Made by a program: the position numbers and the translations under genes
Part shown: piece after piece, positions 11,301 to 20,793 of the stretch
Numbering within the stretch: the first letter of the stretch is position 1
Layout of the letters: the number at the start of each line of letters is the position of its first letter
Source of the DNA: Lentinula raphanica
Lineage: Eukaryota; Basidiomycota; Agaricomycetes; Agaricales; Omphalotaceae
Length of the DNA stretch: 64,000 nucleotides
Assembly: GCA_027919835.1 (NCBI GenBank)
Contig: JANVFP010000012.1
Coordinates: forward strand, 496,001-560,000
Direction of reading: 5' to 3'
The notes under the pieces: generated by a model
What the model was told of the DNA's origin: nothing
Databases searched by the model: none
Seen by the model: only the letters and a program-made list of their open reading frames with translations

Positions 11301-12070
11301 ACTGGGCCGATCTTCTAAGCACAGCAGAGTTTGCATACAGCAATCAAGCACATGAAGGTACCAAGGAGAGTCCCTTCTTCCTGGAATATGGTCGACATCC
11401 TCGCGCAGGTCCTATGCTCATTAAAAATCAGGGATCCATTGATTTCAATGACATAATGCAACAAAGACTTGAAGCTCAAGAGCAAGCAAAAGCAGCTCTA
11501 AAGCTTGCAGCTGAAAGAATGAAATGATATTATGACAAAGGAGTTCAAAACATACCTTTTAAAGTTGGAGACAAGGTTCTATTGAATCTTAAAGACTATC
11601 AAACTACAGAACGAGCTCTCCAGCCAAGATTTGAAGGTCCATTTAAAATCATCAGAAAACTATCAGATGTGACCTTTGAACTGAAACTACCTCCAAAATA
11701 CCGTGGGATACATCCTGTTTTTCATGCTAGCAAGCTTGCCACCTATACAGAATCTACCATTCCAGGACAAAAGGCTCCTACTCCTGAAACTATAATAGTT
11801 GATGGAGAGGAAGAATGGGTAGTGGAGAAAATTTTACAACACCGAGTTCAGAGAAAGAGATTGGAATATCTGGTGAGATGGAAAGGTTTTACTCGAGATC
11901 ATGATACTTGGGAACCTGCTGCAAATCTCAAAAATGCACCAGAAAAAATTCAAGAATATAAAAAACAGATTGATCATTCAATTGAAAGAGTGGAACTGGA
12001 CATATTCTCAACGGAGCTCGAATCTGAAGAGGGGGTAATGTCACAGATTTCTCTCTATTCTCTACCTTAA
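8381..12070 (+). pseudogene. Pol: protease-RT-RNase H-integrase-chromodomain, one in-frame stop
   Basis: The first 1048 codons (8381-11524) hold an aspartic protease (VDSGATTNFID), reverse transcriptase (MVYLDDILIFG), RNase H (LGTDASDFAVGAVLYQ), an HHCC integrase finger (HHDLPSAGHPGRWK to GCDTCQRMK) and the DDE core (SDRGTQFAAEVFQEW, AYHPQTDGQTERVN). TGA at 11525-11527 interrupts the frame; it continues to 12070 with an integrase tail and a chromodomain (WVVEKILQHRVQRKR, YLVRWKGFTRDHDTWEP), running 32 bases into the 3' LTR. CGA to TGA is the simplest cause. Chromodomains direct such elements to heterochromatin. Confidence 0.9.
12027..12038 (+). other. Polypurine tract
   Basis: The purine run GAAGAGGGGG followed by TAA immediately precedes the 3' LTR, the expected plus-strand primer. 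Confidence 0.55.
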
Positions 12071-12560
12071 TCACTTATCTTATCTCCTATCTCTATCTTA
12101 TCATATTATCAGTAGTAGTTTATCATTTCATCATCTCTGTGCCATACATATTTTCATTTGTACAACCAGTGATGGGACATGCTTGCTCTGCACCATATCT
12201 ACATTACAACAGGTTGTCTTATGATGTAATAAGTGAAGCATCCACAGGATGACTTCATAGATGACTTCATAGATGACTTCACCATGAATCATCCACAGTC
12301 TCCACAGGATGACTTCATGGATGACTTCACTATGAATCATAGTGACTTCATGAATGACTTCATGTAGCTCCAACTATGACATGGACTATGATATCATTAG
12401 ATAGTAGCTCCACTCTAGAGTAGTATAAATACTCTCATGTATCTCTGGGATCCCCCAGATTCAAGAACATCTTTTATCCTCTTGTGATCAACTTGTGCTC
12501 ATACTCTGTCACTATCCCCAACCTTTGCAACTACAACTAGGTGAGTTCTAAGTTGTGATA
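12039..12560 (+). repeat. 3' LTR
   Basis: 522 bp, same length as the 5' LTR and with no difference seen by eye. It is followed by the duplicated GTACG. Confidence 0.9.
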
Positions 12561-13584
12561 GTACGGTAAGTAATAACATTCATCACACATGCTGGCAAAA
12601 TAATGTTTAAATATAATTAAGACAGCAGCATGGGCAAAGAATTATGCACTAGAGTGGAAACCCAAGATTGCTTCGACCAGTTTTTTGTGTAGCAAGCGGA
12701 TGAACAAATCCAGGACCGTAGCGCACGAGACCATTGTAACTGATCGTTTCGAAAGGATCAAAGAAATTGGGAGAATTGTGTCTAAAAAGGCCAACGAAAT
12801 GCATATCTTCTGCTAACGGTGGACGCCCGCGGACTCTGAAACAAGCTCCAGTCTGGCCTGATGCACGAAGTTGGGCCAGTCATTCGCGTTCAATGCTACG
12901 TTCGGCAGCGTGAGCACGAGAAGAAGTAATTAGCCCACCACCTGCTCTTATGGATGCTCGATTGGAGGTTCTGGAGTCGGGTAGAGGATGAGATGATGAT
13001 GAAGGGGCAGGCAATTCGTCTGCAGCAGAGACAAATGTGAATCTGAAAGAGACCGGATGAGGCAGGAGCACGGTTGGAGTTAGAAGGCGAATGCAACAAT
13101 GCACAACAAGTTCATCAACAGACCGGTATTTCCGTCAAATGACTTTATTGCTAGCTCGCAGGACGACACTGTAAAGCCTGGTACCTTCTCAAGAAGGAGC
13201 GGTGAGAAGAAGAATCCATAGCTAATGTTTATGAGCTCAATGATAGTGTGATTCAAGCTATGAAAAAACCTACCGACAAGGACCAATGATAACTTCGATA
13301 ACGTCAGAGCACTGCTTGAGGAAGTAAGGTGTTGCATGAGTGTTCAAGTAATTCAGAGCCAGTTTGTTGATGTCGTGAACGTTGTTTGTGTATGAAGAGA
13401 AGCGTTGGTCTGGGGTAGAAATGGCAGTGGGCACTAGTGTTTCAATTTGTGACAGTAAAAGACAATGAAAATGAACATCGTATGATAATATCATCATGTC
13501 AAAGGTTATTACAAGATTCTTTGTAATCAATATAGATATGCCTATTGCGTCAAATTTGGTCGATTTTTGACATTTGAACACCAC
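12561..13584 (-). pseudogene. 5' part of the gene split by the LTR element
   Basis: Minus-strand coding-like segments: LVPTAISTPDQRFSSYTNNV through HATPYFLKQCSDVIEVIIGP; after a GTAGGT intron, FFFSPLLLEKVPGFTVSSCE; then, after a second intron, FTFVSAADELPAPSSSSH to AERSIERE. An in-frame TGA follows, but the same frame goes on as LAQLRASGQTGACFRVRGRP and FVGLFRHNSPNFFDPFETIS, stopping near 12650. A further acceptor (TTTTGCCAG) at about 12592 leads into MNVITYR, which joins in frame across the LTR insertion to the exon at 4855. Family not recognised. Stop and insertion suggest a dead gene. Confidence 0.4.
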
Positions 13585-14369
13585 AAAGCCCTCCTCTAAA
13601 GAGTCGGAGAATATGATTAGATATAAAGTAACCGTGGCACACGGTTTGGTGCTCGCGAAGGAAGCATAAATCTTAGTTTATTACACACTTAGTGACACTA
13701 GACAAACAGATACGAGTCATGGCTAGGGAGCTGGCTACAGTCTTCGGTGCTGGCTTTGTGAGCATTTTGACATTCATTCTTGCATTGAATACACACACAA
13801 CGTTAGTTGAGAGCGACGAGTTCTGTGAGGTTACATAGCTTGTTGACCAGGCAATTAGTTGACTGAGATGACTGATGGGAAGTGGTAGGAGGAATCCGGA
13901 TGTAAACAGAGAGCAGGCCCAGTGGATCTGAAGTACTCCGCCGTCCAAAGCAAGAAGTGCAGTATATGCGACTTGTTGTGAATTGAGGATCATTGTCTAC
14001 TATTCTTGCAGGTAAAGCGGAACTTTGTGAGGACAGTTGACGACTAAATAGCAGGCATAGTCCAGGCATAGTCAAAAAAGAGACAAGTTAGAAACTCACT
14101 CGGGATACGAAACGTCAAAAACATAGTGAACACAATTAGCTCAAATTTTCAGCTCATCACACTGGACAAAAAGCAAGAATCATAGTTGCATAGGCAATAG
14201 GCAGACTTCTGTGAAGTATGAGAAGAAGAGAAAGGGAGAGAGAACGAAAACGAGGCATTTATGTGAAAGCCAACAAAAATCCTATCGTGCGCCCGACTTT
14301 TACAAACAAGTACAAACTCGGACATCACTCTCTGTCCTCACACGAACCCACTTGCTTCGCTTCGCTCGC
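13585..14369. other. Inner right flank of the TIR block
   Basis: Minus-strand frames at 13673-14075 show no motif I recognise. A stretch near 13600-13630 (ATATGATTAGATATAAAGTA) resembles the inner arm of the TIR element. No confident gene. Confidence 0.3.
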
Positions 14370-14441
14370 AATAAGATTAGCTATTTACGGTAACTGGGAT
14401 TATAATTTTTTCAGCTGCGATAGCGGATGGGAAGGAGTCTG
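14370..14441. repeat. Right terminal inverted repeat of the TIR block
   Basis: Inverse of 3340 onward: AATAAGATTAG, GGGATTATAATTTTTTC, AGCTGCGATAGCGGATGGG, AAGGAGTCTG. It is followed by GGCAGGTGG at 14442-14450, the match of the left 9-bp duplication. Confidence 0.75.
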
Positions 14442-14476
14442 GGCAGGTGGCAAAAAGATCCCTTACCATAATTTTC

Positions 14477-14558
14477 TTCCGACACGGGGAATCGAACCCC
14501 GGGCTATCGCGTTCAAATATATGAGAGGCGATAATGTTAGCCACTACACCATATCGGA
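14477..14558 (-). tRNA. tRNA-Glu (CUC) with a 10-nt intron
   Basis: On the minus strand the acceptor stem TCCGATA pairs with TGTCGGA, the D arm reads GGTGTAGTGGCTAACAT, the anticodon loop is CTCTCA with anticodon CTC, and the T arm has the B-box core GGTTCGATTCC. A 10-nt intron (TATATTTGAA) follows A37, the canonical position. The 3' end lies 27 bp from the TIR transposon's target-site duplication. Confidence 0.92.
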
Positions 14559-14713
14559 TGTTGTTATGCATGGATGTTGCAAGAGTGATCATTCCAATTT
14601 TCTGATTCGAGTGGCGACAATGTTCAACTTGGCTTTCCACGATGATCATCGAACTCTGTCATCATTGAACCATCTGCATCATCGAGCACCATGCTACTTC
14701 GGTTCGAACCGCG

Positions 14714-15873
14714 ATGAACCCAAAAGTCGTTATATGCGGCGCTGGCTTCCTCGGTCAGCTCCTCCTTCATGCAATACACATTGAACTAACATCTTACACA
14801 GGAAAACACATTGCCCAAACACTGGCTTCTCGTTCTACCTTGACACACCATATTCAACTCGCCTCTCGGAACCCACAAAAGCTACATGCCTTGCTGAAGG
14901 AGACTTTACCCTATCCTCCTAGAATCCTCCCTCCAGCTACAATAGACATAACCAACAGCTCAACACTCCTCCCGGCCTTCTCCGGAGCTTCTCTGGTCGT
15001 TTCCCTCGTCGGAATCATGCATGGGTCTCCTGCAGACTTTGAGAGGATTCAGTGGAAAGGCGCGGAGAATGTGGCCAAGGCTGCGAAAGAAGTTGGGGCT
15101 AGACTTGTGCATGTGAGCGCCATAGGGGCGGATAGAGAAAGTCATATTCCGTATAATAGGACCAAGGCTTTGGGTGAGGAGGCGGTTAGAGATGTGAAAG
15201 ACGGAGAAAGATGTGGTCGTGTTGAGGCCTAGTATCGTGTTCGGCCCAGAGGACGATTTCTTCAACGTGAGTACCTCTACTCCATCTGTGTATTTTTCGC
15301 GTCCCAGTACTGAGGTTTGAGCAGCGATTTTCCAAACTATCCAAGTTCCTCCCATTCCTACCTGTCTTTGGAGGGGGCACATCTCGCTTCCAACCAGTCT
15401 ATGTTGGAGACATCGCACGCGCCGTCGAGATTATCGCAAGGAACGATCCAGCGATCAACGCGATGGTAGGTGGGAAAATGATCGAATGCGGAGGACCCGA
15501 TGTTTTGACATACAAGGAAATCATGAAGTTGGTGCTCAAACATAACCAACGAACACGACCGATCGTGTCGTTACCGTTCTGGATGGGCAAGCTGCAAGGG
15601 GCAGTGATGGAACGGTTCCCGGTCAATCTTTTCACGGTCACTCGGGCGCAGGTAAGTATCAGTTGTTTGTTCATTAGGTTAGGGAGTTAGGCTGATGCGC
15701 GTTGTTTTTCTTCAAAGGTCGAGCAACTCAAGAGCGACAACGTAGTCGAGAACTTTTCCTCGACGGGCGCTGATTACTTCCCTTTCGACACCCTGGTGGA
15801 GAAGTATGCTGTCCCTGGAACGAGGTCTCCGTTGAACTCTGTGCATGATATTCTACCGCAATACCTATCTTGA
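14714..15873 (+). CDS. NDUFA9-like NAD(P)-binding protein, apparent frameshift
   Basis: Exons 14714-14753, 14802-15266, 15325-15651 and 15718-15873. The joined start MNPKVVICGAGFLGKHIAQT carries the Rossmann GxGxxG motif. VHVSAIGADRESHIPYNRTK, RPSIVFGPEDDFFNRFSKLS and FQPVYVGDIARAVEI are typical of the atypical short-chain dehydrogenases that include the complex I 39-kDa subunit NDUFA9. Exon 2 is one base too long: frame 1 reads RDVKDGERCGRVEA-stop, while the expected DVVVLRPSIV is in the next frame, so a one-base extra near 15200 breaks the gene. It may be a consensus error or a real lesion. There is no clear mitochondrial presequence. The distantly related COQ11 family is an alternative. 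Confidence 0.75.
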
Positions 15874-17776
15874 TACGCCCCACATCGTGCAATGTACAAT
15901 GAGGTGATGCTTATACTCAGTGGGCAAATGCCTATAATTGCTCTCCAATCTCATGTCTTTCCCATTTCGAGGATCATCTCTCTTTATCTCTCAACCCACG
16001 CCCATCCATCTTTTTCATCATTCACATCGTTACCTGTGTCGAGTCAGCCCTCAAAACGACCGTTGATGACTTTCAGCGCGAACCTTGTTCCAACTTTAGC
16101 AAGTAAGTATCCTGATCTCCTGATTTCTACATTCACTTCATTCAACATTGCGTCAATCCCGCTCTTTGGAGGAAAAATTGTTCCGTGGTATGAATTCATC
16201 CTATGCCCAAATGATATACCATGCTCATATATCCTTCGTCGGTCAACGCAAGCTGTTATCGGTGATTGCCTTTGCAGAATCCAGACCAGTTTGGGAAGTA
16301 CAATCCTTAGACGTGGGTCATACTAAAGCAGCAAGTATGCCCAATGAAGAACAGAGATCGATCTCTCACGACGACTCAAGGGGAATCTCAAACAGGGACC
16401 GGGATTCGAGCTTGAACTTCCATATGATAGAAGAGAAATCCAGGAGTCTATTCCATCACACGTGTATCGTAAAAGAGGGAAGTGGACTTAGGTGGACATG
16501 CCTTGTCGTCGTCGTGCGAAGACGAAGGGTATTCCGGTCCGTATAGTTCACTTGATCCATCGATCAGCGGCCAGCACGTTGCTGTTGCAAAGCTGTAGCT
16601 GTTGATTGTATCCTACCATCTCGCCCTTTCCTCTCTGTCTCCTGGTCATTATGACTACTCGAAGGCCACCAGGCCGCACCATATATCACGGTGTGCTTGG
16701 TGGAGAACATCCTCGTAGACGACAACGAATCTTTGAAGATCCGCATGTGAGTGTGTGGTTCTATGCAACATTGTCCAAGTAGCATCATCGAATTTCTGAG
16801 TAGATAATCTAGGGTGATCACGATGTACCTTTAGGCTCTTCTCTTCAAGGAAGATCCTCAATGTTCACGCTCGATTGGACCCAACTTTGAATCGTATCTC
16901 CCAGCTTCACCTGCTCCCATGCCGATATTTCTGGGGGTATGATGAGTGCTGTCGGTGGATCGCAGCATATCAGCAGGGATCATCATCACCACGATACGTG
17001 CACCCACATCGGTGTTCAGAATGTCCATAACTACACTATCATTGATTACAAGGCTGCTCTTGTCATGTTTGTGTTGATTGTTATGTGAAATAGTCCTGAC
17101 AAGCTGATCACTCTTGCTATCTCCCCTCGTTTAGCGGTTTATTTGGGCAAGGTGATTCCAAAGGCTTGAGTTGTATCTGATACGATACTCTCGGAGGCGC
17201 ATGTCCTTGGCTTTCACCGTAATGCTCTCTTCCTTTTGTCTGTTCACATTATTTAATATGTTTACAATGTGCAACATTTTGATCATTCCAGATGTATCGC
17301 AATCTGCGTGCATGTGTTTGGTTCCACTCGGAACTGGGGGGACACCCAGATAATGAATCACACTCAGTTCAGTGGTTGTTTGGTAATGCAGTCGCGTCGC
17401 TGTAGCTTCAATCGCAGTGGTAGCATGTATTTAGTGTTCTGGGTAGAGGGATATAAACCCTCTTTCTCTTCATATGGAAGGGTCATTAGTACGTGTAGAT
17501 TGGTTTGTCTTCTCGAGTTGTGTCAAATGAAAATTCGGTTTAACAACAGTGTGAGCTATTCATTGAAAAGGTAGTCTCCCGTACTAGGCCAACTCATGCA
17601 AGACAAGCTTGCTAATTTTTTGGAGAGGTGACCCACAGAAATCTTGAAAAGTTGAACTCGAACCCTCAAAGGTCACATTTCGGCCGCAAGCTTGGGCTTG
17701 GATATTCATATATGTACTTGAAGGTACCCTGTAAGTGGCTCGAAATTGAAAACACGTACCCATTGCTCATTTTATA
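15874..17776. other. Gene-poor interval
   Basis: About 1.9 kb. A short plus-strand frame from ATG 16067 with a GTAAGT donor could start a small gene, but downstream reading is low-complexity and motif-free. I see no repeat or RNA gene. Confidence 0.35.
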
Positions 17777-19345
17777 CTACACAGAATACAAAAGACTGCC
17801 AGGAAACAAGTCTGGAGATCGGTATGAGCCAGTGAAGTAGTTTATGTACTTCAAGCAATGGGCAAGCATCTCGGGGTTGGAACTTGAATAATCATTGATT
17901 CTCTGCAGGTCTATATAACCTCTGATACCCCAACGTCCGGTAGAACTAGGAGGACCGTCATAACCATGTTCCTTGATGTACAATGCCTGTATGGATGGTA
18001 CCCGATCCGCAATCATGGATGCATACCAGATCATAGGACCAAGTATTTTGGGTGCTTCGATCGGGAGACAATGGGTATCGACCGCCTTAGAGAAGTCTTC
18101 CCATGGCTGATGGATTCCAAAGTCTATATGACTGAATGTAGACGATAGGCCAACTACCACAAGAGAAGAGAAGAGACCCAGGGCCACGATAAGTTCGTTC
18201 TGAAAGAGCATCAGTCTATGATCATACAAACGGTGGTAATGTAAATACATACAATTGTGCAGCATCCATTTTCGACGGTCAATCTGGAGATACGAGGGAA
18301 GAACGAGCTCGCAAGATATAAAATGCGTTCCAATGAGCCATTGATTTGTAAGAACATGCCGGTGACACGCCAGTCATGAGAGCCTTCTGCACTGAACTCC
18401 AGCTCGCGCGAAAGAGCGACAGCTTTGACTTGCATGTTCGTAGCTAGACCCTCTTGTCCGACCGCTTCGAGGAAAGGTAGGATTGCGTCAATGGAGAGAG
18501 CACGTACGAACCGCATCTTCGTAAAGGTGATCTTTTGCAAGAGCGGGTGTGCACGGGAAAAATTGGGCAGCCATGATAAGTCGGTAGGCATGGAATGAAG
18601 ATATAGCTTGAGTTCACGTAGTCCGTGAAATATACCCATCTGAGGTCCCTCATCCATGAGATGGGGACGATTCAGGCTGAGGTGTGTAATTTGCATACCG
18701 CCACCCAAGTACGATTCGAGTGTTATGTCTGTTGGGTCTACGCCTCTATATGGGAACCCACAGTGGCGAAGTATTATCTTTGACAAACCCGAGGAATTCG
18801 ACTCGTCTGTTTGCTTGGGCAAGTATTTGATTGAATCGATGACGACTCTGTTTAGAGAATGGGAATGTATTACAGAAAGTAGCTTCGTGTGAATTGGGAT
18901 TTGGTTCAGCAGGAGCTGAACTAGACCGGATAGAAGGGGTAGGAGATGAGGTATAAGACCTATATCTTCCTGACCGATACCTGTGTCGATGCTGAGGGCT
19001 CTGTTATCGCAGATGGAGTTTGCGCTGGTGCATGAAATCAGAGCAGTCTACAGTCGCTCACCTTATGAACGATATGAAGTCTTCATGATCTATACACTGA
19101 TCTCTCAGCCTCTTTAAATCCCCTTCTCGTCCCAGCTTAACATGCGTGAAAAGCAATGGTAGACAAATCCGTCTGAATTGACGACTTGTCATGGATAGAG
19201 GGAGAAGATTCCGAACCGAAATATAGATAGGAAGCTTGAGTACCTCGCACTCAATCAAAGTCAAACTGTAGGCAACATTTTTAGCTATGATCGCCAGTAA
19301 CTCTTCAGGGAACATAGTCATTGAATGGCCTTCAGTCCGATTCAT
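17777..19345 (-). CDS. F-box-like protein
   Basis: Exons 19062-19345, 18253-19000 and 17777-18199 join in phase to 484 residues. The N terminus MFPEELLAIIAKNVAYSLT, followed by LLPLSMTSRQFRRICLPLLF, is the F-box pattern typical of agaric F-box/LRR-like proteins. Downstream leucine-rich text (ITHLSLNRPHL, LRELKLYLHSMP, LLQKITFTKMRF) fits degenerate LRRs. Such proteins are substrate receptors of SCF ubiquitin ligases. An upstream ATG at 19345 was used; ATG at 19315 (MFPEE) is also possible. These genes form large lineage-specific families in mushrooms, so substrate is unknown. Confidence 0.75.
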
Positions 19346-19649
19346 GAATGAAAACAGTGTCTTCAGGTGGTTTGCATGTGGTCGTTTCTGAGATGGACGC
19401 GTCTCGCGGGAGGGTGCACGTGCGTCGCTTGACCAAGCTTGACCACAACCATCATCTCCAACCCAACTTCAACCCAAGTGACGAGCGAAGACCCTCTTTC
19501 GATCTCTAGGCTACAAGACGATTAGCCAAGCTGCTTCAAATTCCCGCAACGCACAGACAGCGCTCACTCTCCGCAGCCTTGCATAACGAACTTCAATCTC
19601 CCCAGGTCTCCAGATTTACTCAACAGAATTCTAGCCATCCAATCAACAT

Positions 19650-20644
19650 ATGGCTGCTACAGTGCCAATTCCCCCATCACCCTCGGGATCAACCCTTACC
19701 TTCAATCGTCAGTGCGAGCAAAACCAATCGTTCTATTTCTGACTGAGATAGAATGGTATTTCGTAGAAACTGTTCGCGGAATAACCGATTTCAGTCAGTC
19801 CAATCCCTTTCGCTCGGTCAACCCTCGTCATGTATCTGTTCGCAGTTGAGGTTGCTATCCATACCATCCTGTATGTTCGTCAAGTATACCCCGCGGAGAT
19901 CTTCATTCGTCGGAAGAAATACGATACCCCCGTGTTTCAATCGCGACACCCTGCTTTGAATGCGTACATCAGTGGGGCAATCAAAGCTGTCGGAGAAGAA
20001 CTCGTAAAAGGAAATCTTGACAAGGTGGTCGTAGTGATAAAGAACAAAGAAGAGAAGGCACTAGAACGTTTCGTGTTCTCAGTCGAGAACATGATCGAAG
20101 TGGAGAAATTCGACAAGAATACTAGGTGTGCTCTATTCCTCGTTATAGTTCATCTGCGCTTACTGAGGCACTAGCGTTGAAGGAGCCATGTCATCCCTCG
20201 CCCTGGGGCAATACTTTCGCTCCTTCCTAGTCAAACTGAACATGATTGAAGCGCAACTGGGACAAATGTATCTTGGAGGTATAGCCGAGGGAACAACTTT
20301 TCACTGATTGAACTATAACATTTATCTCATAGACGATGTTTCGTTTGCCATCCTCATGGAACTCAAGGATGGGATAAAACCTTCGACCACAGCAGGATCA
20401 AAAGAGCCTCCGCCATGGATCCCTGCTGACTTGCAACATACCACCTCAGGAGCTAGTGAGGATGCGGAGCTACACGTCGTCAGAGCTGTCAGCACAGGAA
20501 TCATCAATGTGGGTTAAATCATTCGACCCAAGTCGTTCCTTCATTTATCAGGTTCTACAGTTGTCACTTGTTGTCCAAGAATCAGACATCAAATTGAGTT
20601 TGAATCCGGATGCACACACCTCGGGCAAAACTCGAACTTCATGA
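19650..20644 (+). CDS. REV7: REV7/MAD2L2-like HORMA protein
   Basis: Six exons (19650-19707, 19767-19793, 19846-20125, 20175-20278, 20333-20508, 20552-20644) give 245 residues. The HORMA fold is shown by TDFIEVAIHTILYVRQVYPA, RKKYDTPVFQSRHPALNAYI, KVVVVIKNKEEKALERFVFS and SSLALGQYFRSFLVKLNMIE. REV7 is the accessory subunit of DNA polymerase zeta in translesion synthesis and also acts in shieldin-type and cell-cycle roles. MAD2 itself is less likely: the RQVYP/IFIRRKKY block and PPPWIPADLQ segment match the REV7 branch. One exon is only 27 nt. The gene is divergent from the F-box gene with a 300-bp gap. Confidence 0.88.
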
Positions 20645-20793
20645 AGCAACGGGGCCACCAAGTACTTATAGATAATCGATGTACATTATTACAAAATGTG
20701 TATCAGTAAGAAGGTCCTAATAAGTATTTCAATTGTAACCGCTTGCATACAAATACCACTAAGTTTTGTCGTTGTATCCTTAAAAGGTGAAGA

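Larger units (their letters stand above)
4856..12560 (+). mobile_element. Ty3/gypsy chromovirus (Tf1/sushi-like) LTR retrotransposon
   Basis: A 7705-bp element with two 522-bp LTRs (4856-5377, 12039-12560) that look identical by eye. LTR ends are TGTCAC and GTGATA. The host duplication GTACG is at 4851-4855 and 12561-12565. Internal order is self-primer site, hairpin leader, an extra ORF, gag, zinc knuckle, then protease, reverse transcriptase, RNase H, integrase and chromodomain, followed by a purine tract before the 3' LTR. Identical LTRs point to recent insertion, although gag-pol is interrupted by two frame changes and one stop. Confidence 0.92.
3340..14441. mobile_element. Nested TIR transposon block with 9-bp TSD
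   Basis: The left end starts CAGACTCCTTCCCATCCGCT at 3340, and the right end at 14370-14441 is its inverse, ending GGATGGGAAGGAGTCTG. The similarity reaches about 75 bp inward (ATTATAATCCCAGT, then AATAG and TAATCTTAT). Perfect 9-bp direct repeats flank both ends, so both termini appear to belong to one insertion event. Nine-base duplications and long TIRs suggest a Mutator-like element. Without the LTR retrotransposon the unit would be about 3.4 kb. It contains parts of a broken multi-exon gene. It is either a gene-carrying TIR element or a miniature element split by later insertions; no transposase was recognised. Confidence 0.6.

Noticed and set aside
15892..16546. Possible small plus-strand gene after the NDUFA9-like gene
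   Set aside because: Two overlapping frames compete, no recognisable domain, and no consistent exon joining.
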